Assembly (NCBI GenBank): GCA_914767715.1
Contig: OU612065.1
Span: 25,356,001 to 25,420,000 of the forward strand
Length of the DNA: 64,000 bases
Source of the DNA: Membranipora membranacea
Taxonomy: Eukaryota > Bryozoa > Gymnolaemata > Cheilostomatida > Membraniporidae
Reading direction: 5' to 3'
The notes beneath the pieces are model-generated. The model was given only the letters and a program-made list of their open reading frames with translations, did not search any database and had not been told where the DNA came from. The number at the start of each line of letters is the position of its first letter. Position 1 is the stretch's first letter. Positions 1-24,582 of the stretch are shown here, one piece after another. The position numbers and the translations under genes were made by a program.

Positions 1-317
1 GTTGTTTATCAGTGACTTGTTATTTGTGCTTGTTTTGTAATGACAATGGTTGTATGAGGACCAAAAGACCCATATCTCATAGGATTAAGAATAATGTTTG
101 GAAGTTGTCTCGCCTTGAAAAGATAAAAGATAACTCTTACATAGATTGAGGAAAATTTTACCGAAAATGTGCAAAATTGCTGTCTGCACCTCTTCACCAA
201 TCCACATTACTCACACCCTTATCACAGGAGCCATAATTCTTTACCACAGGTGATATAATGATATTCTGATTTGAAACGATACCTTGAACATGAAATATAC
301 ATAAATATGCATGCAGA

Positions 318-337
318 ATATATATATATATATATAT
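318..337. repeat. (TA)n microsatellite
   Basis: Simple TA dinucleotide run in the AGAP intron, about 36 bp upstream of the exon at 374. A similar shorter run lies at about 1026-1040. Confidence 0.9.
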
Positions 338-373
338 GTATGGTGTATTGATCATAGTGGTGATTGTTATTAG

Positions 374-12610
<12,237 letters not shown>

Positions 12611-14476
12611 CATCGCAAACTTCTACTACAGCCTTATGCTGGATCTCCAGATCTTACACCACACAGAATTCTTCAAGTACCATATTATTTCTCGTGATCA
12701 TAAATGTATCGAATTGTACCATATATTTTGTAGCTGAACCATTTTCTAAGTCAAGTCAGTAAAACACTTTTTCTAGAGCCTCATTTTTTAAGGTTTTTAA
12801 TTCCTACTGGTAGGTGTATATTACAAATGCAGTGGTCACTGTCCTTGATAAAGCCTAGCCATAGGAATTTTTATATTGTTTCTCTATGTTACTGTTCTGT
12901 TTTCTTTTTATTTTCACCTCTCTGTTTTCGTCTGCCAAGCACCATAAGGGTAAATAATGTTATGTACATATCTATTCACATGACAAACTTGATGAAGATG
13001 TTTTATTTTTCACTCAACTAAAGATCTTCTGCAAAGTGGCCCAATTCCAAGACAATCAAAACTGACCCGCTCTTTCCTCTATTTTTCTAGCTAGTTGAGT
13101 AAACTGTCCGCTATAATCTCAAAATTGAGCTTTTTGGTACAGATTGTCAGCTGTAAAGAGTACTTGGTTATTTTTCATTTTTCACTTTTTTTTGTATAGA
13201 GCTAAACAGTATGAGATTGTTAATATCATGCATAATGGTAATGTATTGTTACTTGTAAATATATCTGTGTAATTCTATGTAATAGCCATCAAAGTAATTT
13301 TAATGAGATGAGTAACATCAAAGATACTAAATACTCGGGAGTTATTGGTATGCTGGTTGTGGTCAGGGAGTTGGGTTGTCCCCAACTCCCTGTTATGGTA
13401 ATCCCAGCTCATGCAGTCATTGAGAGTCATCTGAACTATGATGTAAATGTTGATAAGTCACTTTATTTTCCTGGTAAACGGTCACAAGAATTTGATGTAA
13501 GAGTGTTTGATTGTGAATAATTTACACGTAGTACAATGGTCAAAGAAATTGCCAGGCCTGCAGCAGATGTCAACAAATTCTCTTGGAGCAATAAGTCTCC
13601 ATTAATAGATAGCAACAATCTAAACTGACAAAACACCAGTTGGTGTCATGGGAATTCCAGAGGACAAAAAAATAGTCTCCAGTAAAAAAAACAGCGAGAA
13701 TGCTTAACTGCGCCACAATAACAAGAACACTTCTTCTGACTTCCGTGTAAAATATGAAAATAACATATAGACCCAATAATAGAAATACATGCTTCAATAC
13801 AAAGAGTATTGTAATCATTTTTATGTGCAGCTAACAAACTTCGGGAGAAAAATCGGGTTTACAGGATAATTCATCAGAGAATAATTAGGAAGTCATGTAC
13901 AAGAACAAGATATAAAATAGTTGACAAATAGAGATACAAGACTAAGGACATTTTTAAATTCAATGGATTCGTGTTGAATGAGAAATCAGTTAGCAATCCT
14001 AACAACTTTGGTGATTTATGAGCTGTATTTGACATAATTAAGGTTTGAAGCTCAAACTAAGAAAAAATCAAAGTGAATATCGTCGTCGCCCAATATACTA
14101 GTAGCCTAGGTTCTGACAAACTGACTTGTAAACTGGGTTGGACCTTTGGCAATTTTGATTTTGGATAAGCTGGTGGGTTTTTATTGATGCTACGGGCGTG
14201 TACTACTGACCCATCAGCATGTTTCTAAGGCTATCTCAATTCATGAGGTAGGATTGCATAAAAGAATGGTGATTATGATAACTTTAAAAATGGAGTTTTA
14301 GACACAAAATACTGAATGACGCACCGGCAAAAATAAAATCTCTTGGTTTGTAAAATGTTTGATGTAAGGTACGTAAATACAAAAAATGAAGTAATCAATA
14401 ATTTTTTAGAATAATATAGAGTAACATGTTAATATACTTGGTGTATGAGTTGCATGTTTGAGTGATGGAGTTTGGG
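12611..14476. other. 3'-to-3' intergenic region between AGAP and the bZIP gene
   Basis: AT-rich sequence holding the untranslated 3' ends of two convergent genes. The only structures I see are a 12-bp-arm hairpin at 13364-13375/13381-13392 (CAGGGAGTTGGG, 5-base loop) and a minus-strand AATAAA at 14180-14185. No convincing coding region; the short open frames here lack codon structure and splice context. Confidence 0.7.
14180..14185 (-). promoter_or_regulatory. Candidate poly(A) signal of the bZIP gene
   Basis: AATAAA on the minus strand about 290 bases downstream of the bZIP stop codon. It is the first canonical hexamer I see in that direction. Position and sequence fit, but there is no direct evidence of use. 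Confidence 0.45.
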
Positions 14477-15221
14477 TCATTGTCTGTGTCTAGTCTTCTG
14501 CAGTAATAACTGTTTTAGTGAGTTCGCTTCTTCCCGTAATGTGGCAGTCTGCGCTCGGAGAATTGCATTCTCTTTCTCTAGGAAGCTCGCTCTAATTGCT
14601 ATTTCATCCTCGCGAGCCTTTCTGGCATCGCGTGACTTTTTAGCCGCCTGGTTGTTCCGTTTTCGCCTTTCGAAATATTTAATGTCTTTTTGGTCGGTAG
14701 GTATAGGCTTTTTCTCACTACGTGGTCGTTTTTGATTTTGAGCAGCTGCTATAGCTCTGGCAACAGTCGGACTAGTTCCTGGAAAAAAAGCGAAACAAAA
14801 ATTAAACATCTTACAATCTCTCTCAGTTTCAATCATGTTAGACTTGTTTCCGTGGATAAGATCTAGTAACACCATTGCGTAATAGTACCATTAGGGTATC
14901 AGGGCCGATGAATCACAAAAATGTTATTAAAAATAAAGGTATTATTCAACAGTTGCAACAAGGTGGCAGCTTGCAACTTGAAACAGTAAACAAGAGGGAT
15001 GACGAACAAATTTCAGCAACAGATTTCACCATAGTAATCACTGTAGCTGACATTCTGGAAAAACGAATCAATTCAATTTTTTTTATATATTTACCATTTG
15101 CCCACATGCCGAGTACGTCCAAAGGCATGCCACCAACTGGGCCTGTAGATGTAGGTATTGAAGACATGAGATGTGGAGCGATCATGGAAGGCATTGGCAA
15201 CATAAACTGAGTAGGATCCAT
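14477..15221 (-). CDS. bZIP gene, short isoform from an internal first exon
   Basis: Exon 15095-15221 starts ATG GAT CCT, encodes 42 residues rich in Met and Pro (MDPTQFMLPMPSMIAPHLMS, then PTSTGPVGGMPLDVLGMWAN), and ends at a GTAAAT donor in phase 1. That is exactly the phase needed to join the bZIP exon at 14778. The predicted 142-residue protein replaces the Gln/Ala-rich N-terminus with a short Met/Pro segment and keeps the whole bZIP (heptad leucines at 109, 116, 123, 130). This implies a second promoter just upstream of 15221, inside the long intron. Isoforms with different N-termini are well known for HLF, TEF and other bZIP genes. The exon could instead be an internal cassette, but no good acceptor sits directly before the ATG. 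Confidence 0.7.
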
Positions 15222-18200
15222 GATGATTATTGTCAAATAAATATGTAGTATAACTTTAGAATAACTTAGAGGTGGCAAAAGCCGAGAATTGTTCGAAAAC
15301 TGCTGCTGTTTGCTGAAATACTGACTGCTTACAGCTGTGGCACCAGTGAGCGAGAGAGATTATTGGTTGTGAGATCGTGACTGGTACTGATCCGGCAGCA
15401 CTCGGAGGTGGAAGGACTGCTTTGCCCGCCGCTGACTTTGGTTTAGAGTTGAGTAAAGGAATGAATAAAATGAGGACTGTTATAATTATGACTGTTTGAG
15501 ACGATGAGCATGTGACGAATCCAGCACCACTAAGTTCAGAACGGCGCCTAGCGCTGTCACAGGATGAGATTTCTAAAGTTCTTGCGGAATGACGATAGCA
15601 CCAGAATAAATATGTGTGTTCTGTTCTTGTCATAAACCCGACATAAGGCCAGCTGGTATCTCCTACAGTACCGATGTGACAGTATCCTGCCTGTTGTTGA
15701 TGAAAGTGAGAGCAGTTGTACGATAATTGTATAACCTTCGAGATCTCAGCAAAAAGTGATGGAAGCCACTCCAAAACGAAATGCTAACAAAAACAATCCA
15801 GTCAAGTCAATATTGTCTGACCACAATTGTTATAAATCAATGGAGTAATCCAGTGTTAAAAGAAGTTATGAATTGGCAGTAATAAAAAACAGTGGAGGCT
15901 GGCCAGCGTAAAAAATACAACTACAGTCAACCCCTCAAAGAGAGAATAAAACTCCAAAACGCTTGAATCTCCAACATCTCGAACAATCCCTTTCTACTCA
16001 ATAGGGGATAGAGTAATTTGGTGCATCACACCATGTTACAGAATTATCAAAAGGATTGGGCCTTTTCAGGCCTACGCAAAGAAAAACAGTACTTATGACA
16101 CAGCAATCTCCATAATAATATATTATCAGTCACTCTGAAGCTTATCTAAAAGAGAAATATTCGGGCCCATGATGTTTGGTGACACAGTGTTGTACCATGA
16201 GGATCTGGGTCTGGGTCTGGATATGGGTAATGTAATGTGTTAACATGCATCAAAATCTATCATCCCAGCGGCTTGTACAATTCCTATCAATAGGGATGGG
16301 CAAATTCTATTCCCCAGTAAATTACTTTCAGGCATTTGCTGTAATTTTCATTTTTTAAGATCTTTGTCCGATCTCGCAAGCATCAGTAACATACACTTTG
16401 CGGTTAGCGTAGTCTCTTGGGTTTCTCGATAAGGAATTGTGTACAGACTGGTCATCCAGGTCATACAAGTCGGGTCTAACGTATACAGCTATGCTATAAT
16501 ATTAGTAAACAAGCTCATCGAGGCTAATTAATCACACATAATTCCTGCTGCTGACCCACTAACGATTCATCCATCAGTTATTTGGGCCCCAGCAGGGGCC
16601 GGAAGGCAGTGAGTAATCTTGGCCCAAAAAAACAATCATCAATGTCCATCACGATCATCCTTTGCTTCTCAGGCAACATATTGCGTCACTGTGCTAAAGC
16701 AATACTGGGTCATAAAAATGTGACAAAGACGACATCAATATGGAAACCCTCATCGCAAATATTGCGCTGTTACTATTTCTTGCTTCTACAAAAGTTATGC
16801 TTTGCTTTCAGCCCCTGATTATAATTGCGGGTTGTGAAATGACGATCTCGAGCGAGACAGACCAAACGATAAATAGTTTACCTAGTTGACAAGTATTCTT
16901 GTGATTTTATCTTTCCAAGTACCGACCGACCGACCAACCAACCCTTGGCCTGCGGATACGGAGAAAGAAGCAGACACTATTTACACAGAGAAGAGACACA
17001 ATCAGGAACCTATATTTTCAGCAAAATACAAACGATAAATAGATCACCTAGTTGACAAGTTGACAAGATTCTATCTCTCCAGTACTGACCAACCAAACCC
17101 TTTGGTTTGCAGGTACAGAGAAAGAAGCAGACGCTATTTACCTAGAGAAGAGACAGGATCAGGAATCAATATTTTAAGCAAGCTACAAGGATGGCTGGTC
17201 ACAGCATTTATCATAACCAGCCACAACTGTAAACAAAGACCATTCACAGTGATGTAGGAGATATGTGGTGTAAAAATAAACCACAGACCTTTTGATCTCC
17301 GCACATATATTTTAACCATTATTTAACCTAATGAGCTGATTACCATTTTAATTACTATGACGGTACTTCAATTTCCAAGGCAAAAACTCCCAAACTCATT
17401 ATAATCTACCACAAAATACTATTAAAAATGACTGTGATTATCAAATAACACCAACAACCTAACAATAGTTGGTAATCAAAGTGGTTTTTATTATCGGAAC
17501 TACTATTTCTTTTAATTTCTCGGCATAAATAAGACCTTTGTTTTTTCTCACATAACATAACGAGTGGATTACCTGGCTTTGTCACCTAGCCCTAGGTTTC
17601 TTGGCTACACTTGCTTCTTTGTTGTGGTTTTTTAACGTTAGCTATAAAACCACTATTCATTGTAGGAGTCTGCTTTAAGACAAACAGAGCATCTCAGAGC
17701 CGAGATCAAACATCTGCGGCACTGATTTGGCAAATTAATTATTTATTTCCTCGGCTAAGAATCCTCAATTATTGCAAGATGAATGTGGTAAAATGTTGAT
17801 TATTATGTATTCTCAGTAATGGCTTGGGAGAGATCGGTTGGCGCATCAAGTTATTTGTGAATTTTTCAGTTGCCAATATGAATAGAAATGCAAAGCGCCG
17901 TCTCCACAACTTGGAAAATACCAGACAGTCTCCCTAAAAGCAGCAGCAACACTGTGCATCAACCAACTAAATAAAGACATCCAACTTGAGCGGTTACTAA
18001 CTACACCAGCCAGCAGCCATGTTATAGTAGAGTGATTGCCCTTGACAAACTATTTCAGAGCCTGGGACCATACCAACACATATTACTATGAATGCCAAAA
18101 ATTTACTTTCAACTTGGTTAAATTTAACACACGGTACATAAGTTGTGATAAGCTTATAATAGGTTGGAGACTATTGGTTTGAATGATGCTAGGCTACCTT

Positions 18201-21121
18201 TTCTTAGAACTCACACAGCAAGTTGATACATAGACTGGCTTAGCTGCGAACACTGCAGTCTCAATGGGAGTACCAGCAGGAGATTAGGTCTAAAAGATGA
18301 ACTTTGCTCAATATTAGGACGGTATTATGTAATATCTGATTAGAAATCTAGAGCAGTACAATCATAAATTGATGTACTGTTATCATAAAGTCTAACCACA
18401 AAATTTCATCTGTTACTATCTCACATGGTTAGTATACAAGCCACAGTATCTCAGCTCAGAACTAACGGCAGTTAAGCATCCCAGCAACACACATATTATA
18501 CACACTGATCCTGAACAGCAAATGTCCAACTGGTTTCAAATTTTCCTCGGCGGATGCCAAAAGTATCTATAGTAACACTGGTTTCTAGTGACTGTTCATT
18601 TAAAACAAAGAACATACCATAGAACTAGGGTACATTTTTACAGTGCTCACACCTCATCAAACAAAGAGGGAAAGTAACTCCATCTAGTGTGTTTTTTAAC
18701 ATTATAAAAAACAGTGAAGGGTGGGAACGTAACTCCAAAATGATGAACATCACAATATGACAAGCACACCAAGTGCTGAGGAGATGAATGTGAGAAGGGG
18801 ATGTAAGTGGGTCGCTGGTGAAGAGCAGCAGAAATAATCAGCCAGTGAAATGAGTTTGAAGCGATGAATTCTGGGCATAAACAGCATGATGAAGGCACAG
18901 GCTGCAAGTAGTAAAGTTAGCTAGTTTTATACATACCCTGTGCTTGCTGAGTGATTGCAGCAGCAGATGATCTATTACCGAAAGCTTGAGCCGCGGCCAT
19001 GTGATCAAAGACGGATTGAGCTGCTTGCCAGCCCTGATGGTTCATGTTAGCAGCCGCAGCGGAAGCGATACCTGCACATTGTAAGCCTGACGGCACAACC
19101 TGAGGAAGCACTTGGTGATTACCCGTATTCAGAACTGTGTTTGTTATGCTATTGGAATTATGATCAGCGGCAGCACCTTGCGTTGCCGCTGAGTAAGCCA
19201 AATGTAAGGCATTGTCTGTGATTCCTGAAGTAGCTGGGTTATGGAAGCCTGCCATCCCGCCATAGTAATTGAATAGTCTAGACTTTGCATCTGGATCTGT
19301 AAAAAGAAACAGAGTCAGAATTGCGGTCCATTTTCAAGACTTAAGAATTAACCATTCAAAATAATGCTACAAGAAAGCTGAATGAAATAGGGGTGGTTTC
19401 AAGGGTCCACTTTCAAGACTGGAGAATTGAGCCTGTTGTAGTGATCCAAAATATACAACAAGATAAGCCAATAAAATAGGGCCGTGGTTTCTAAGTCAAG
19501 GTCTGGAATTGAGCATGTGGTAGTGATGCAAAATACAGAAAAAGAAAACTGAATGAACTAGGGGTGGTTTCACAGTCGAGGACTGATGTCACACTCACAT
19601 AATGGGGAGTGGAAACACATCGACTTGATCAAGATAGGATTACTATTAGACATGATAATTTAAAGCAATAACAACATTGAATTCATGTGCCTGCTTGATC
19701 TAAATTGGATAAGGTTGGTTATGGCCGAACAACAATGAAACCAATGGGATAAATTTCTCACATCTAACTCAGTACATATTTTCTAAGTATGCTCGAATAC
19801 TTGAGTTCTTTCAGCTAAAGAAGCCAAAATTCAAATTCTCATTCTATAGATGAATGGAATATCAAACGAAGCACAAAGGCAGAATACTTAATCCTCTTAT
19901 AGCTATTGAATGCTGGAAAATTAATCCTTGGATAGTACTAAAACCACCTCAATCACAATGGAGGAGATGTTTAATAATAATTTTTGTCATTGAAAATGGA
20001 GATACTAAGCAGTGATGGAAAAGTTCTATCAAAAGAAAGTGGTCAAAAAATACAAAACTCATAATAATTACATTCTTTGAATTTGAAAATATTGTTGAGA
20101 ATTCCTTGCTAATTTTCATGTAAATCAACCATTGCAATTCTGTTAAAACATAACTGATTCTAATCAGTCTTCACAGAATATTTGCAACTGTCTAGACCAC
20201 ATTTTAAGGGTCATATCAAGTGGTGGTCAGTTGATCAGAAATGCATGCAGTATAAATCTCCAAGAAACTTCCAGAAAAGAACAATATCACATGTCACAAT
20301 TTGACAAGCATGAAATAACTCGAGCTAGAGAAAGCCCTGTTGAACCAATGAACTAGACCTTTAGGTTTAGTTCATTGGTTGAACCATATTCCACTTCTGA
20401 GAGATTTTCGACAAGATCGGCGCTATATCTTGAATAGAAGCAGCTGGACTTTGATCAAAATCATAATAATGATCGCCTACCTGCATAACCTGCTAGCCTA
20501 TACAAAATTTTGATTGCAGTTGTGAGTGCTTTCCAGATTTTATTGTGATTAAATTGGAAATATCTGTTACTAAAAGCAAGAGTAAATAGGTTGTGAGTTG
20601 TGAACTATTAGAGTCGGCAGCTAACACTAAATTGATTGGTATTGAATCAGCAGAATTTTGAATTATGCATATTACGAATTCTTATGCTGTGATCAATTTG
20701 AGTGAAGAAATTGATAAAGGATTACACCACATTAGGTGACCATGCACTCTTACAAGTTTAGCTTCATTTGGGATGATTATGTAGCCCGTTACATAAGTGG
20801 AAATGATTTACTGTATGGAAAACAATGCAAATTGGACAATCCAAAGCCAGAACCTTATGGCAAATTATATAATAAGTGTACAAACATTGAGTAAAATGGC
20901 GGACACTCTACTAATCCCGCAAGGTTCTATTATGCACGTTATGTAATCATACTTCACTCACCAAACTGTGATTGCTGCTGTTGATCTGTGGTAGATGTAC
21001 TTGGAAGAGCTGTGTTGCAGTTAGCAGATTGGTAGAGGCTGTGTGCCGAGGTAGAGTTGTATATATTTCCACTTAGGTCGTCAGCGCTATTGTAAGGATA
21101 ATACCCTGTCTCTGTCATCAT
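14477..21121 (-). CDS. PAR/HLF/NFIL3-like bZIP transcription factor, long isoform
   Basis: Nuclear sequence-specific transcription factor. Three exons (transcription order): 20962-21121, 18937-19296, 14477-14778, phases 1 and 1, giving 273 residues. The start is the first ATG of MMTETGYYPYNS; an upstream ATG runs straight into a stop. Residues 1-173 are a low-complexity region rich in Gln, Ala, Asn and Ser, of the kind often found in activation domains. The last exon holds the bZIP: basic region about 210-233 with NNQAAKKSRDAR (the NxxAAxxSR DNA-contact signature), then leucines at exact heptads L240, L247, L254 and L261. PIPTDQKDIKYFERRKRNNQ resembles the extended basic region of HLF/TEF/DBP and NFIL3, so it binds DNA as a homo- or heterodimer. 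A separate proline- and acid-rich PAR motif is not obvious, so PAR versus NFIL3 membership is open. A second first exon lies at 15095-15221. Confidence 0.9.
15256..15774 (-). CDS. Uncharacterised 172-codon open frame upstream of the short bZIP isoform
   Basis: An open frame of 172 codons with an ATG, on the same strand as the bZIP gene. It ends 35 bases before the internal first exon and is out of frame with it. The product has one hydrophobic stretch (TVIIITVLILFIPLL, about residues 94-108) and otherwise mixed Ser/Cys-rich sequence. I recognise no family. It is longer than chance usually gives in such AT-rich DNA. It could be a small one-exon gene, an upstream frame in the 5' leader of the short bZIP transcript, or chance in a more GC-rich promoter region. 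Confidence 0.2.
   Translation of the reverse strand: MEWLPSLFAEISKVIQLSYNCSHFHQQQAGYCHIGTVGDTSWPYVGFMTRTEHTYLFWCYRHSARTLEISSCDSARRRSELSGAGFVTCSSSQTVIIITVLILFIPLLNSKPKSAAGKAVLPPPSAAGSVPVTISQPIISLAHWCHSCKQSVFQQTAAVFEQFSAFATSKLF
16864..17181. repeat. Tandem duplication, two units of about 160 bp
   Basis: The block starting AAACGATAAATAG at 16864 recurs from 17030. Each copy contains in order CACCTAGTTGACAAG-like sequence, CCAACCAA(A)CCCTT, GAGAAAGAAGCAGAC, GAAGAGACA and ATCAGGAA. The copies differ at many positions, so the duplication is not recent. It lies in the long bZIP intron. Confidence 0.8.
19331..19583. repeat. Three degenerate tandem units of about 85 bp
   Basis: Three diverged units each carry TTTCAAGACT-like, GAATTGAGC-like and GTAGTGAT(C/G)CAAAATA sequence and end near TAGGGGTGGTTTC. 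They lie in the bZIP first intron just upstream (in the gene's direction) of the exon at 19296. Confidence 0.65.
20338..20385. repeat. Short hairpin with AACCAATGAACTA arms
   Basis: Inverted repeat GTTGAACCAATGAACTAGAC / GGTTTAGTTCATTGGTTGAA with a loop of a few bases, in the bZIP intron. A hairpin with the same arm core (ACCAATGAAC/GTTCATTGGT) lies at about 37297-37327, suggesting a short dispersed palindrome family. Confidence 0.6.
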
Positions 21122-24100
21122 GGCATATTAGCTGTCCGACAAGTCATACTATGGCAAGGGTGAAGTCATAATTTCAGTATTTGTTAGCGCTACACAACTA
21201 GTCGTAATAGGGATAATCCATTACCTCTAAGGGGTAGCATGTACTTTTGTATGTACTTTTAAATATGAGAATTTTATTTCTAGAATTTAGCTAAGTTTCT
21301 TAATTCAATAATTTCTGAAAATATTAATTCTGAAATAAATAAAATATTTAAATCAATTTTCTTATGTTAAAATTGGCCAAATTACTATGGCATTTAAGTG
21401 ACACCCATGGTGTGTAGTGGAATAATCCATTATCATATAGATGGCGCTTTCCTTTGTATGATCAATTCAGGCAAATAATAGTGTGCAATAACGACTCAGA
21501 TTTACTGGGTCAAACATGCAGTGTTGCATGATATTGGCCAACTGACCAGGCTACACGGCCATCAATTAGTTCATGATATCAAAAATCAGCATTGTGCCTT
21601 CAAATTCATATGGAATGGATTAATTTATAATGACGGTAATTATTGATCATATCAATAATGGGAGGCAATTTATTAAAAAACCTGCCCTTCTAGGAAATTT
21701 GTTGCTGAAATGAATTTGGCAAGAACTAACAAGTTTTCTAATGGAGAAATAATTTTGAATTTCCATTGGGCATTGGAAAAATTAAGAGCAACTGTGCAGC
21801 AATGGGCTCACTTAGCTGCATATAATTGTTTAATTAAACTGACCAAACAATAAAAGCATGAGAAATTTTAACAACATTAAGGTGAGCACCGGGATCTGAG
21901 TTCTGGTTCAGAGGAAGTCAAAGTTAAAACACAGACATAGATTGATGGACGCATTTTTTATTTATATCTCTACTTATTTTTGTTTCGAGACATTATAATA
22001 ATGAATATCGAATTTAACGCTAAGTTCTAAATTCACTATGAAGGTGTATGATTTGTGAACATCAAACTGCTTGAAATCAATAGGGACCAATCTAATTCAT
22101 TCACAGAATACAGCTGGCCCATCAATCAGCGTATCCTGAGCTGGGCCAGATATTCTGATCTATAAAGTCGACAAACTGATTACAGTTCTTATTAAACACT
22201 GTACTTGGTCAATGTCGTTTGCTGTTTAGGTTTAGAGGAGCTATCGAGATATTATGTCCGTGACCAGGAATTTAGAGTTGCTTATGTTATGTTTGTCTTG
22301 TGAAAAAAGAACCTATTTCAAATCAACTTGATTTCACTTTAGCTATGAGACCGTTTTGACAATTAGTTCGGTTTTTAACATAAAATTTAAAAAAAATTGA
22401 GACAAACTTATATGCAAATGAAGGAAGCAAGCACTGTGACTACAGTGTTCGGGCCATAAATGCGGGTCAGTTTTCTGTTCTACACAGCAGTGGCAGTTGA
22501 AAATCCACCCACATCCTTGCCCTGAGGAGTTTGTGAACCTTCCCTCTGAACCGGCATAGCTTTGCAAGTCCTTCACATCAATCATGCAATGACTTATCAT
22601 CTTTATATTGTTTCATGGGTCATGATAATAAAATAAAATTTAGTTACATGATACTATCTTGCAGGATGACTCATTATTTCATAGATTCGTGTTTCCGATA
22701 TTGTGTCAGCAATGAACGGCAATGAGTAATAGTGAATGTTACTCCCTGGTCTCAAACAATACTATTGATAAAGAAGAAGAAAGTTTCTTTTCCATTCCAG
22801 GTTTTTAGTGTTACCAGCCAGCCCTATTCACACGACAGTGTGAACAGGGCTAGTTTCCAGCAGCTATTATCATTATGCCTGTAGAATCGCTGATACTCAT
22901 AAAACCCATTATTGAAATATGTAACCATATACATGTAGGCATAGAACCTGTACTTTTTCTGAGAGTACAGACTGCATTTCGATAAAACAATAAAATCAGG
23001 GCAGCGATGCAGCTATGCTACTGCCTTCACTGCACAACACCAATCTGTATCAGATCCACGAGCTGAGGTACAGTGATCTCAATCATTTCGGTTGGCATAC
23101 GCTGCTCATTTCCTCCTCAAGTGAATTGCTGCCATTCAACAGAAACTCAGAGCATATTCATATCCAACCTCTATATACAATGAATCATCGACAGGCCAGT
23201 AGCATGTTAATGTCCGATAGCGAATCCTTGAGATTTTTAAAGGAATAAAAGGAATCCCTTCCATCTTTATTTCTAGTAAGATAAAACCCTCAATCCATCT
23301 GGGAAACGAGGGCACATCAAACTAATTCTCTTGCCAACCTCAGACGACATCGCTCATGTGACACATACCGCAGACAGGTAAAACGCTGATGTTCCAGAAA
23401 TAATTGCGAAATTGTCACACAGGGATTTGGTAGAGCCACTGCGTTGGGCCATAACCGTATTTGTCATTTGACTTTATCTGATAATAAATGATATTTAATT
23501 ACAATCCTGTCTTGCAACCAGACTGATATTTTTGGAGGCAATGACCGAGTCTATTACAGGTATCAACGCTGAATTATCTACCTCCCTCCACCTAGACATA
23601 CAGTTATTATAATAATTCTATGTGTGAAATCCAGTCTGAGCTCTGTCGTAATGTTAAGTAAAGTTTAGCGAACAATCTAACTTTGGTGGACATAACTAAT
23701 AATTTAGCGTTTGGACGATCTGGACATTATCCTGGTGAGCCATCACATCTGGCGTTCTGGCGAGACCATTGGACTGATGGTGAGGTCGCTATCGACTCCG
23801 CTACTTGCAGACACAGGTCAGGGTTTGGCTGCCAATGGTAAAGAGGGAGGATATGCGTGCAGACGTGACAACTTTCCCTTTGACCATTGAAGTGCAGATA
23901 ATGCAGATAAGAGCTTCGGTCTGAAAAGCTTATCTGCTTCAGAGCAAACCCAACACTAGTCATTACCGTAGCATTCATATAAGCTTATGTAAGAGAGGGC
24001 AACTTGTCAGGTCAAATCTTTTATTGGCGTCAAAATAATCCCCTGAATAATAATATTTCAAAGGGGGACATACAGAATTATGCATTATAGTTGCATAAAT

Positions 24101-24582
24101 CACTTAAAATATAAAAAAAAACATGCGCTCCAATAAACATTATATAAAAATCATGATTCATATTCTTAAATACAAATCATTTTAATTTCTTGTTTATCAA
24201 CAGCTCATAATAGTTTTCTTTGGAGAAAAACTAAACTGCATGCTGTATACCTTGGGCAAAAAAAATGTGTGAAAAAGGGATATTATTCACACCATTTTTT
24301 ACTCAAATGCTCCGTTGTGGGTTGAAAAAAACAACGACTGACTAGAGCGATAGTGCACGGCATAATCACGAACTATCCTTCAATATATTTCTATTGCCCA
24401 GCAGCACTATCCACAGAGATTTCTACGGCCCAAAACGGCTGATTTTTTACCTTTTTTGTAGGATGGCACTCAGCTCCTGTACATATTGAGCAGAGAGAAA
24501 TATTCAATCTATCAAAACTCGTCGTGACTACCGACCTTGTTGAGTCATTCTAAAATTGGCTCTCACAGTCGGACATTTGGTC
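21122..24582. other. Intergenic region: bZIP 5' flank and TBC1D22 3' flank
   Basis: About 3.5 kb between two minus-strand genes. It should contain the main bZIP promoter (left end) and the TBC1D22 3' end; a minus-strand AATAAA is at 24020-24025. A small hairpin sits at 22820-22833/22838-22851 (AGCCCTATTCACAC, loop GACA). Open frames at 22343-22600 and 23727-23978 (minus) have no recognisable domain or splice context, and I do not call them genes. Confidence 0.6.

Noticed and set aside
13308-13520. 70-codon plus-strand frame past the AGAP stop
   Set aside because: It crosses a perfect hairpin (13364-13392) and shows no family similarity; probably AGAP 3' flank.
22343-22600. Cys/His-rich 85-codon minus-strand frame
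   Set aside because: The Cys/His spacing matches no zinc-finger pattern I know, there is no splice partner, and the rest of the region is non-coding.
23727-23978. 83-codon minus-strand frame upstream of bZIP
   Set aside because: No domain, no codon structure, and no splice or promoter support.
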